NCBI GenBank assembly: GCA_040081265.1 | Contig: JBEBGV010000137.1 | Coordinates: 1-6,060, forward strand | Source: JBEBGV01 sp040081265 | GTDB lineage: Bacteria > Acidobacteriota > Vicinamibacteria > Vicinamibacterales > UBA2999 | DNA: 6,060 bases | Reading direction: 5' to 3' | Shown: one piece after another, positions 1 to 6,060 of the stretch | How positions within the stretch are numbered: position 1 is the first letter of the stretch | Layout of the letters: each line of letters opens with the position of its first letter | Position numbers and translations under genes: made by a program | The notes under the pieces: generated by a model | Told to the model about the DNA's origin: nothing | Database searches by the model: none | Seen by the model: the letters and a program-made list of their open reading frames with translations, nothing else

Positions 1-3000
1 GAATGGCAGCGATGCGCCGCACGTTGTGCGTGAAGGTCTGAGCCTCGTCGCTCGTCAAAGGCCTCTCAAGCAACGCGGTCTCGCGATAGCTGAGCCACTT
101 CTTCAGCACCTGATAGCCACAGAGCGTGTAGTCCCACACGTCGATCGGAACGTCTTTCCACCGTGTCGTGTCGTTGAGGTGAACGTCCACAAATGCCTCG
201 CCACGCGTCCCCGACGTAACGCGTCCGGGTCCCGGCATCACGACTTCGCCCTGACCGGCATAGCCCCATCGCGCAGCCACCGACAGATCGGCCTCAGGGT
301 GCTTATTGGCCTCCGTGGGAGCGACGGCCAGTTCGCCAATGCCTTTCAGGTCGGAACGGACCTGCAGGTCCGTCACGCCAGGCACCGGCACTTCCGGATC
401 GAGCAGTGCAGCTAGCTGTCGACCCAGCGCCGCGCCCGCGCGAAGCGTGTCTGCACTCTTGGGAAGAGGCACCCGCGGCCAATCCTGCCGCAACGCGCCG
501 GCGTTCTCGTCTCGGTATGCTGGGGCATGCAGAACGGCCACGGTGTGGAAGAAGAGTTCCTCATGGGCGGCTCCGAGTCCCGTAAGGTATGCGAGACCCG
601 CGGGCGCTAGGTTCGGGCGATGTGTCACGCCACCGACTGAGAACAGATTCGGATGCGAACCGTGACTGCCGAAACTGTCTGGACCGATCCGAACAAGAAG
701 CGGAAAGAAGTTACTGAAGCCGTTTCCGAAATTGTCGGGGAGAGCGGTCGTAACGTAGCCTCGGTCGAAGTCTGTCTTGGCCTGTCTCTGTCTCGCCTCG
801 ATGAAGACGTTTCCCGCAAACGTGTTCGCAAACAGTTCCGGACTCTTGCGACCGAGCAGCGACGTTTCGGGTTCCCAGTAGATCCAGCGGCTGTCAAAGG
901 GACGATAGATGTAGGGAACAAGATACTCGGGCAGATAGCCCCGCCCGATCAGGACGGCCCTTGTCGCCTTCGCATCTGCGGCGTGCGTCCCGTCCATTGA
1001 CCCCGGATGCCTCTGCGCCATCGCGACGTCAGAAACGGAGGGATCGAAGAAGTCCCTCATGCGTCGGTACAACCTGGAGCGATCAATGTCGACCACAAGA
1101 TTGTCTTGCTTACTCTGGACTCCCGGGAACGACTCTGCCAATAGCTCGGGGAGCAACGGCCAGCCATCGTAGTCCGCCCGCGCCCCTAGCGGAACCAGCG
1201 GCAATCCCAGGGTTGTGACTGGTTCAAGTCTCTGCCACTCCTGGTCTGCGGAGAGAAGGTTTGTCCGCTTGTCCTTACCCCACCAGTCTCGAAACCTGAC
1301 GTCAGCACGCTTCCCGAGGGCGGCAGCATCAGCTAGCCGGCCTGGCTCATGTCCTTTTCGCAGTCGGACTCGGCCGGGCCGTCGTTCCAGCATAGCGATA
1401 GCTGTGCCGACCTGAATCCCTTCGCGATTCCGCTCCGTCGAGAACACGCTCGGATCGGGCTTGCCATCCGGTGTCTTCTTGCCCGTCTTGTATTTGTCTC
1501 CGTTCAGGGAATCGATGCTGATGGCGTCGAATACCTCCATGAAGCGCTCCCGCATTCCGGTGTGGGAGAGGCCGTCAAGCCAGGAGTAGTTGGAGATGTA
1601 GCAGACAATCCCCTTCGCGTCGTCCCGCGCGGGTCCAGGGGCGGGGTCGTCAGTGTGCGGAACGCCTTCAGTGATGCGGCGTTCGGCCATCCTGAAGAAT
1701 CGGATGTAGAGGTCGTTGAGGCCCTGGCCCTGCGGTGCCGCGACCGCCTTTGTGGTTCGGTAAGCTTCACTCAGCGATCGTTCCTCTTCCACGGCCATGT
1801 CGGCGAATCCGTCGTACGGCGGATTGCCGATGATGACGAGAATCTGCTCCTGCCGCTTCACATGGTCTGCGGCGTCGCGCTCTTCGCTGAACTCTGCGAA
1901 CGGCAGATCCTTTGGTGACTTCACCGGCACCCATCCCGTAAGCGCGTTGGTGAGGAACACGCCTGCGCGCTCGTCCTTCTCGTGGTCGAGACTGGCACCC
2001 CACCGGGTCAACAGCAAGTCAATCTGCAGGTGCGACACGACGTAGGGGGCTGGGAGCAGCTCAAACCCGAACAGGCGCTTCTTGGCGGCCTCGCGGATCT
2101 TCAGGCCAGCCTGGCTCTCGCCATAACCATCAACTAGGCGCTGACGAATGAGCTTGAGCGTCTCAACGAGGTAGGCACCGGTGCCGCAGCACGGGTCGAG
2201 CACCACGACGCTCGGGTCCGCCAGTCCGTCCGCCAACCCGAAGTTCTCCTGGAGCGCACGATCGACGCGGCCCACCATGTAGCGCACGATCTCCGGTGGC
2301 GTGTACCAGACGCCGAACTCCTTTCGCAGTCCGGGGTCGAACTCGGCGAGGAATGGCTCGTAGAAGTACTGCACCGCGTCGCCCATGTCGTAGCGGGCGA
2401 AGAAGCTGACGCGGTCTACCCGGGCCAGGCAGTCCTCAGTCCAATCCAGCACTTCCTCGAGATTCAGTGCACGGATATTTGCCGGGTAGGCGACCTGGTG
2501 AAAGAGGCTCCGCAGAATCGGGAGGCCGAGGTGGTCAACCGCGCTCTTCCAGTGAAAGCGATCCCCGGGCTTCGGGTGCGACTCGTGCCACAGCACCCAG
2601 GCAGAGTAGATGCCGTAGAAGAGCGTCTGGATGAGCGTGGACTGGAAGAAGTGCGTGCCCTTTTCGCCCTCGAAGCGAACACCCAGCGCGCCACTGAGAG
2701 CGGCCTTCACAGGCTCCAAGGTGCCCATCGGCGCCACTTCCACGCGGGCTCTAGCCTCGCGCGCGTAGCTGGCGAGAAAGGCAGCCAGATCCTGTGGCGT
2801 AGAGATTCGCGCGTTGCTCAGCAGGGCTCGGCGCAGAAACTGCCAGAGGCGCTCATGCTCCGGGTGGTTCGGATCCTTTCGGAGCGTATGTACCTTGTCC
2901 CAGAATGCTTCTTCACTCGGGGCAATGACGTACCGTTCGCCTGCCACCGGCTTGCCGTTCTCCCAAGAGAAGAGGGCGAAGGTCCGGTAGTTTGTGATGA

Positions 3001-3358
3001 GCACCTGCTGGTAGTGATCGAGATAGCCGCGCACCTGAGGCGTTTGCTCAAGCCCGGAGATGTCCTGCCTCAGCCCCTTCACCTCTATCACGCCCCGCTC
3101 GGGCTTCACCGCGAGCAGAGCCGGTGTGTCGTCGGAGTGCCGCCTGAGCGCCTTCGCCGTGAACAATGCCCCGTCGGGAATCCCGGCACCCGTGTTCGAT
3201 GGATGCAGCACGGCGACGATCTTCGGTTTCAGTTCATCGCCAACGGCATTCAGCAGGTTACGAAGCGCTGGATAGCCGGACGTCTCTGGCACGCCCGCGC
3301 CAAGAGACTGATGGAGGTCCGAGAGGTAGGCGGTGACGGCGTGCGAAGCGGAGGCCAT
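1..3358 (-). CDS. Type ISP-like single-polypeptide restriction-modification enzyme (nuclease-methyltransferase-specificity), 3' end cut by the window edge
   Basis: The frame is open from ATG at 3358 to the window edge, giving 1119 residues with no stop. The N-terminus carries a PD-(D/E)XK nuclease: P61-D62, then E92-V-K94, then a RecB-like QxxxY at Q108-Y112. A largely helical stretch (about 120-340) leads to an N6-adenine methyltransferase: motif X FGVWYTP (about 348-354), the SAM-binding motif DPCCGTG (388-394) and the catalytic NPPY (512-515). The rest resembles the Type ISP C-terminal specificity region, with YRPFD at 818-822 and WLSYR at 1088-1092. Such enzymes methylate adenine in one DNA strand of an asymmetric site and cleave unmodified DNA; specificity lies in the C-terminal part. 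By family resemblance, only a few tens of residues are probably missing. No SF2 helicase lies between nuclease and methylase, unlike LlaGI/LlaBIII. An in-frame GTG at 3415 is possible but its extension looks non-conserved. No clear Shine-Dalgarno is seen. A Type IIG enzyme is the alternative label. Confidence 0.9.
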   Translation of the reverse strand, partial: MASASHAVTAYLSDLHQSLGAGVPETSGYPALRNLLNAVGDELKPKIVAVLHPSNTGAGIPDGALFTAKALRRHSDDTPALLAVKPERGVIEVKGLRQDISGLEQTPQVRGYLDHYQQVLITNYRTFALFSWENGKPVAGERYVIAPSEEAFWDKVHTLRKDPNHPEHERLWQFLRRALLSNARISTPQDLAAFLASYAREARARVEVAPMGTLEPVKAALSGALGVRFEGEKGTHFFQSTLIQTLFYGIYSAWVLWHESHPKPGDRFHWKSAVDHLGLPILRSLFHQVAYPANIRALNLEEVLDWTEDCLARVDRVSFFARYDMGDAVQYFYEPFLAEFDPGLRKEFGVWYTPPEIVRYMVGRVDRALQENFGLADGLADPSVVVLDPCCGTGAYLVETLKLIRQRLVDGYGESQAGLKIREAAKKRLFGFELLPAPYVVSHLQIDLLLTRWGASLDHEKDERAGVFLTNALTGWVPVKSPKDLPFAEFSEERDAADHVKRQEQILVIIGNPPYDGFADMAVEEERSLSEAYRTTKAVAAPQGQGLNDLYIRFFRMAERRITEGVPHTDDPAPGPARDDAKGIVCYISNYSWLDGLSHTGMRERFMEVFDAISIDSLNGDKYKTGKKTPDGKPDPSVFSTERNREGIQVGTAIAMLERRPGRVRLRKGHEPGRLADAAALGKRADVRFRDWWGKDKRTNLLSADQEWQRLEPVTTLGLPLVPLGARADYDGWPLLPELLAESFPGVQSKQDNLVVDIDRSRLYRRMRDFFDPSVSDVAMAQRHPGSMDGTHAADAKATRAVLIGRGYLPEYLVPYIYRPFDSRWIYWEPETSLLGRKSPELFANTFAGNVFIEARQRQAKTDFDRGYVTTALPDNFGNGFSNFFPLLVRIGPDSFGSHGSHPNLFSVGGVTHRPNLAPAGLAYLTGLGAAHEELFFHTVAVLHAPAYRDENAGALRQDWPRVPLPKSADTLRAGAALGRQLAALLDPEVPVPGVTDLQVRSDLKGIGELAVAPTEANKHPEADLSVAARWGYAGQGEVVMPGPGRVTSGTRGEAFVDVHLNDTTRWKDVPIDVWDYTLCGYQVLKKWLSYRETALLERPLTSDEAQTFTHNVRRIAAI

Positions 3359-3551
3359 GTCGGGGGGCAGGGGAGCCGCGGCTACTCTAGCATTGGCGTC
3401 ACGGCCGGGGATCACGCGCCGATGAGGGCTGGGCATTGGGCATGCGATCTGCAATCGCCCGTCCACCATGCGAGCCTCACACCGGCGGCCAGACGACCTC
3501 ACTCCTCAGGGGCCGGCCGTTCCGTTACCATCTCCGGTAGGGCAAGAGCAG
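3359..3551. promoter_or_regulatory. Divergent intergenic region between the restriction-modification gene and the XRE/ImmA gene
   Basis: This 193-bp gap must hold the promoters of both outward-facing genes, because each start codon faces away from it. For the minus-strand gene, TAGAGT (3389 to 3384, minus strand) matches the TANNNT form of a -10 box and lies 25 bp before the ATG. For the plus-strand gene, TACCAT (3526-3531) matches the same form and lies 20 bp before the ATG at 3552. Neither has a recognisable -35 at normal spacing, so both are weak calls. A short inverted repeat (3444-3458) and a GGCCGGCC palindrome (3511-3518) also lie here. An XRE protein encoded on one side makes autoregulation from this region plausible, but that is inference. 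Confidence 0.5.
3444..3458. repeat. Short perfect inverted repeat, candidate operator
   Basis: The sequence gcgat-ctgca-atcgc has two perfectly complementary 5-bp arms around a 5-bp centre. It sits near the middle of the divergent gap, about 86 bp before the restriction-modification start and 94 bp before the XRE/ImmA start. A site like this could bind a dimeric HTH regulator such as the adjacent XRE protein. The arms are short enough to arise by chance in GC-rich DNA, and I see no second copy in the gap. Confidence 0.25.
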
Positions 3552-4703
3552 ATGCCAAAGATTGCAGTTCCCATCACCCCGGCCGTCCTGGACTGGGCAG
3601 TTTCCGAGTCAGGCTTCACCCTGCCGCAGTTGGCGCTGGAGGCGGGCGTCGAGTTGCAGGACCTGACGGACTGGCTGGAGGCACGCGCGCTGCCAGGCGT
3701 CGGGGAAGCCAGGGCTCTGGCCGGGGCACTGCGGCGGCCGGTGGCCGCATTGCTGCTGCCCGCTCCACCTCGCAGAGAGCAGCCGGATGTCAGGTTGCGG
3801 TACGCGCCAGGCGTGGAGGGCCGCAGCCTAAGCCCGATGGAGCGCCGTCAGTTGCGAAGAGCATCTCGTCTGCAGCGGCTATTGGTATCCCTTGCAGGCG
3901 AGATGCATGAACCTCCTGCTGCTCTGCCGGGCGTGGCACCGCACACCGACGCGACCCAGGCGGCACGCCTGGTGCGCCAGGCCCTCGGTGTCAGCACCGA
4001 GGATCAGTTCCGGTGGAAGTCCCCGTCGGCGGCCTTCGACGGATGGCGCGCAGCGGTCGAGCAGCTGGGCGTGGCGGTCTTTCTGTTCCGACTCGGACCG
4101 GAGAACTGTCGAGGTTTCTCCGTCTGGCACGAGTCTGTGCCGGTGGTTGCGATCAACACGGCCTGGAATGACCAGGCCCGTACTTTCACGCTCCTCCACG
4201 AGGTCGGACACCTGGTGGCCCGGACGAACTCCGCTTGTGCCTCAGGCGATCCGGCCGCCGGAGAGAGGGAGTGGGATCCGGCAGAACGCTGGTGTGAGAG
4301 CTTTGCAGCGGCCGTACTGATGGCCGAAGACGCCGTGCGCGAGATCGTCGCCGCGCGCCTTGGGCCGGGAACCCGCAAGGTTCTGGATATCGCCCAAGTC
4401 CGGCGTGTCGCCGCACCGTTTCAAGCCAGCCTGCGTGCCACAGTGTTGCGGCTGATCGAACTGGACCTTGCCCCGTGGAGCCTGTACCACGAACTCACCG
4501 TCGCCAGCGACGCCAAGCGCCCCGGGGGCAGAGCCACGGGAGGCCGGGACCGGCAGGACATTCAGGAAGACTCGCTTGGATGGAGGGCCACGAACCTTGT
4601 CAGGCGCGCCGTCGATGCCTCCGTCGTGACGCGGGCCGAAGCCCTGACCTATCTGGACGTTCCTGACTCCGCCCTTGACCAGATGGGCTCTCGCAGCTCC
4701 TGA
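3552..4703 (+). CDS. XRE-family HTH / ImmA-IrrE (DUF955) metallopeptidase-domain regulator
   Basis: The product has 383 residues. Residues about 10-62 form an XRE-like helix-turn-helix (LDWAVSESGF, then LPQLALEAGV and a second helix pair), the usual DNA-binding start of this family. The ImmA/IrrE domain follows at about 175-300, with the zinc motif HEVGH (216-220) and a downstream E245 in ERWCESFAA, which matches the family's E-x-x-C-(N)-x-FAA third-ligand block. Family members regulate transcription and may cleave a partner or repressor; the substrate here is unknown. I chose ATG at 3552 (MPKIAVPITPAVLDWA) because it matches the family's usual start. The frame also opens at ATG 3468, but that adds 28 proline-rich residues unlike the family. 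The TGA stop shares its A with the ATG of the DUF4411 gene (TGATG), so the two are probably translationally coupled. The partner gene is frameshifted while this one is intact. Confidence 0.88.
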   Translation: MPKIAVPITPAVLDWAVSESGFTLPQLALEAGVELQDLTDWLEARALPGVGEARALAGALRRPVAALLLPAPPRREQPDVRLRYAPGVEGRSLSPMERRQLRRASRLQRLLVSLAGEMHEPPAALPGVAPHTDATQAARLVRQALGVSTEDQFRWKSPSAAFDGWRAAVEQLGVAVFLFRLGPENCRGFSVWHESVPVVAINTAWNDQARTFTLLHEVGHLVARTNSACASGDPAAGEREWDPAERWCESFAAAVLMAEDAVREIVAARLGPGTRKVLDIAQVRRVAAPFQASLRATVLRLIELDLAPWSLYHELTVASDAKRPGGRATGGRDRQDIQEDSLGWRATNLVRRAVDASVVTRAEALTYLDVPDSALDQMGSRSS

Positions 4704-5205
4704 TGGCGCAACCCGTCTGGGTTCTGGATACGTCGTCACTAATTGCCCTCAGGAGCATGTACAGCCGGGCACGACACGCGGAGATCCTGACCGCTCTCGC
4801 CGGTCTTGTTGAGAGGGGCCGGCTGGTGTTCCCCAAGGCCGTCGTCGACGAGCTGGAGCGCTACGCGGGCATCGACAATCCGGCGTTGCGTTGGGCCAAG
4901 ACACAGGCTGGAATGGCAACGAGCCGCGAACCGTCGTGGCAGGGCATCAAGAGGTGCTGTCACAAGTGCCCGAGGTCCTGGATCCGGACAAGGAAGGCAC
5001 CGAAGAGGCAGACTCCTACCTGCTTGCGATGGCGCTGGAGCTCCGGGCCGAGACAGTCGACGCTCGCATCGTCACCGAGGAGTTCAAGACTTCTGGCGCG
5101 AAGATGAATCTCGGCAGTGCGGCCGGGGCACTCGGCATCGCCAGCGTTTCCATCCGGACGATGTTGAACGCGGAGGGGATCGTCGCCTTCCAGGACCTCG
5201 GCTAG
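4703..5205 (+). pseudogene. DUF4411 family PIN-like nuclease, frameshifted (possible toxin partner of the XRE/ImmA protein)
   Basis: Two overlapping frames each encode half of one protein. The first (from ATG 4703) has the PIN-like start VLDTSSLIAL with D9 and then FPKAVVDELER with E50. Family-like sequence stops after EPSWQ (codon 80, ending 4942). The second half continues in the -1 frame from CAT at 4945: HQEVLSQVPEVLDPDKE, then EEADSYLLAMALEL (D104 of the rebuilt chain), and ends at TAG 5203-5205. Only two bases (gg, 4943-4944) separate the halves where three are needed, so one base, probably a G in the ggg run, appears missing. Restored, the protein is 167 residues, about the usual length. 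Read as written, it gives a 134-residue product ending at 5107 that lacks the later acidic residue expected in the active site. PIN-like proteins are metal-dependent RNases, and DUF4411 genes commonly sit beside XRE/ImmA genes. A sequencing error is the alternative to a true mutation. Confidence 0.8.
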
Positions 5206-5219
5206 CGGCGGCGACCATC

Positions 5220-5225
5220 TAGAAT
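5220..5225 (+). promoter_or_regulatory. Possible -10 box (TAGAAT) just before the haem-binding gene
   Basis: TAGAAT differs from the sigma-70 consensus TATAAT at one position and ends 6 bp before the ATG at 5232. That spacing would place the transcript start on or next to the start codon, giving a leaderless or near-leaderless mRNA. This would fit the absence of a Shine-Dalgarno sequence there. No -35 match is seen 16-18 bp upstream, so the call is tentative. Confidence 0.35.
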
Positions 5226-5231
5226 TGCGGC

Positions 5232-5645
5232 ATGTCGAGAACCGTTCGCCGGCTCCTCATCGCGCTTGCGGTGCTCCTGGCCATCCAGCTCGTGCCCGTG
5301 AACCGGGACAACCCGGAGGATCGCCGCGGGCCTGCCGCGACGCCTCAGGTGGAGGCCATCCTGCGGCGTGCCTGCTACGACTGCCACTCGAACGAGACCG
5401 TCTGGCCCTGGTACAGCCGGGTGGCGCCGGTCTCGTGGATGGTCGCCTACGACGTGCACGAGGCGCGCGAGCACCTCAACTTCTCGGACTTCCAGGACTT
5501 GTCCGAGGGCACCCAGGTCAAGGTGTGGGCCGCGGTCATGAAGGAGATCGACGAGGGCGAGATGCCGCTCTGGTACTACCGGCCGTTCCATGCCGCGGCT
5601 CGACTCACGGAGGCTGACATCGCCATCCTGAGAGCCTGGAAGTAG
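5232..5645 (+). CDS. Membrane-anchored haem-binding domain protein (Haem_bd family)
   Basis: The product has 137 residues. Residues about 7-21 are a hydrophobic segment after a basic start (SRTVRRLL), so it is an N-terminal membrane anchor or uncleaved signal that puts the rest in the periplasm. The haem-attachment motif is C48-Y-D-C51-H52 in the context CYDCHSNET, followed by WPWYS, which is typical of the Haem_bd family. A later GEMPLWYY block supplies M111, a likely axial ligand. The probable role is electron transfer or haem sensing at the cell envelope; no specific partner is shown. The cytochrome c gene follows after 3 bp on the same strand, so the two form an operon. Third codon positions are mostly G or C, more so than in the restriction-modification gene. 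ATG 5232 is the start because it directly precedes the anchor. Confidence 0.88.
   Translation: MSRTVRRLLIALAVLLAIQLVPVNRDNPEDRRGPAATPQVEAILRRACYDCHSNETVWPWYSRVAPVSWMVAYDVHEAREHLNFSDFQDLSEGTQVKVWAAVMKEIDEGEMPLWYYRPFHAAARLTEADIAILRAWK
5638..5642 (+). promoter_or_regulatory. Shine-Dalgarno site for the cytochrome c gene
   Basis: GGAAG ends 6 bp before the ATG at 5649 and lies inside the last codons of the upstream haem-binding gene. It supports ATG 5649 as the start and co-translation of the two genes from one transcript. Confidence 0.55.
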
Positions 5646-5648
5646 CGG

Positions 5649-6060
5649 ATGTCACGACGCGTCCTCTTCATGGTCGCCACGACGTGCGCGGTCGTGCTCG
5701 CCGGAGGACTGTGGGCTCAGGCGCCGAGCAGCGTGTGGGCTGGCGTCTACACGACGGAACAGGCCGCGCGCGGCAAGGCCGTGTTTGACGGCCGGGACTG
5801 TGTGACCTGCCATGCCGAAGACGGCCGGCCAGGCGACGACGGCGTCCCGCCGATCGTCGGGCCCTACTTCATGAGCCGGTGGGATGGGCAGACCGTGGGC
5901 GATATCACGGCCTTCGTGTCGGAGAACATGCCCCGTACGAAGCCGCGGACGCTGACGCCGCAGGAGGTGGCGGACGTCACCGCCTATCTCTTCAAGCTGA
6001 ACGACCTCCCGGCCGGGTCGACGGCCCTGCCCACCGACGTCCCCGGCGCGCGAGGCATCC
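5649..6060 (+). CDS. Secreted mono-haem cytochrome c, 3' end cut by the window edge
   Basis: The frame gives 137 codons and is still open at the edge. Residues 1-25 form a signal peptide: basic SRR, a hydrophobic core, and AQA as a likely cleavage site before PSS. The mature part begins with WAGVYTTEQAARGKAVF and then carries the haem motif C51-V-T-C54-H55. M94 in SENMP is the likely axial methionine, and EVADVTAYLFKLN is the usual C-terminal cytochrome helix. This fold resembles the cytochrome c domains attached to, or serving, PQQ-type alcohol dehydrogenases and other periplasmic oxidoreductases. The protein could therefore be a free electron carrier or the first domain of a longer enzyme; the missing end decides this. 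It is the second gene of the haem operon. Confidence 0.9.
   Translation, partial: MSRRVLFMVATTCAVVLAGGLWAQAPSSVWAGVYTTEQAARGKAVFDGRDCVTCHAEDGRPGDDGVPPIVGPYFMSRWDGQTVGDITAFVSENMPRTKPRTLTPQEVADVTAYLFKLNDLPAGSTALPTDVPGARGI

Noticed and set aside
1349..1918. Plus-strand open frame of 189 codons, with other frames over 1-2700
   Set aside because: These are antisense or out-of-frame shadows of the methyltransferase gene, a common effect in GC-rich DNA; none has a recognisable motif or ribosome site.
1..3358. BREX PglX or DISARM methylase as the identity of the large gene
   Set aside because: The N-terminal PD-(D/E)XK nuclease and ISP-like C-terminal region fit a restriction-modification enzyme, and no pglZ, brxL, drmA or helicase gene is in the window.
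3511..3518. GGCCGGCC palindrome as an operator
   Set aside because: An 8-bp GC-only palindrome is expected often in DNA of this composition, and nothing else supports a binding site.
3468..3551. Longer N-terminus for the XRE/ImmA protein from ATG 3468
   Set aside because: The extra 28 residues are proline-rich and unlike the family, while MPKIAVPITP at 3552 matches the usual start.
2498..3910. Plus-strand open frame of 470 codons
   Set aside because: It lies antisense to the restriction-modification gene, crosses the divergent gap and the start of the XRE/ImmA gene, and shows no recognisable domain. The minus-strand frame carries clear nuclease and methylase motifs.
4242..4739. Minus-strand open frame of 165 codons
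   Set aside because: It is antisense to the zinc-site half of the XRE/ImmA gene and has no family features.
4936..4948. Programmed -1 frameshift in the DUF4411 gene
   Set aside because: No X-XXY-YYZ slippery heptamer is in phase here and no strong downstream structure is evident; a plain base loss explains the data better.
5180..5231. Terminator between the DUF4411 gene and the haem operon
   Set aside because: No stem-loop followed by a T run is visible; the gap is only 26 bp.

Overview
The window looks like part of a GC-rich bacterial chromosome. An Acidobacteriota (Vicinamibacteria-like) host is my best guess. It rests on the right-hand haem genes, whose style (a small Haem_bd protein followed by a c-type cytochrome whose mature N-terminus reads GVYTTEQAARG) I associate with that group. 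This is inference from family resemblance, not a search result.

Left and centre (1-3358, minus strand): one gene fills more than half the window and runs off the left edge. It reads without a stop for 1119 codons. It encodes a single-chain restriction-modification enzyme with an N-terminal PD-(D/E)XK nuclease, a helical linker, an N6-adenine methyltransferase core (FGVWYTP, DPCCGTG, NPPY) and a large C-terminal target-recognition region of the Type ISP kind. It has no room for the helicase that classical Type ISP enzymes carry between nuclease and methylase.

Middle (3359-3551): a 193-bp divergent intergenic region with a small inverted repeat and only weak promoter-like sequences. To its right, on the plus strand, are an XRE/ImmA-IrrE regulator-metalloprotease (3552-4703) and, overlapping it by one base, a DUF4411 PIN-like protein (4703-5205). 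The DUF4411 gene is broken by an apparent single-base loss at about 4942-4944. The three genes read as a compact defence module: a restriction-modification enzyme placed back to back with a regulator/toxin-like pair.

Right (5232-6060): a two-gene haem operon. A membrane-anchored Haem_bd protein (CYDCH) is followed after 3 bp by a secreted mono-haem cytochrome c (CVTCH) that runs off the right edge. These look like respiratory or envelope genes of the host and mark the right boundary of the defence module, with only 26 bp between the two.
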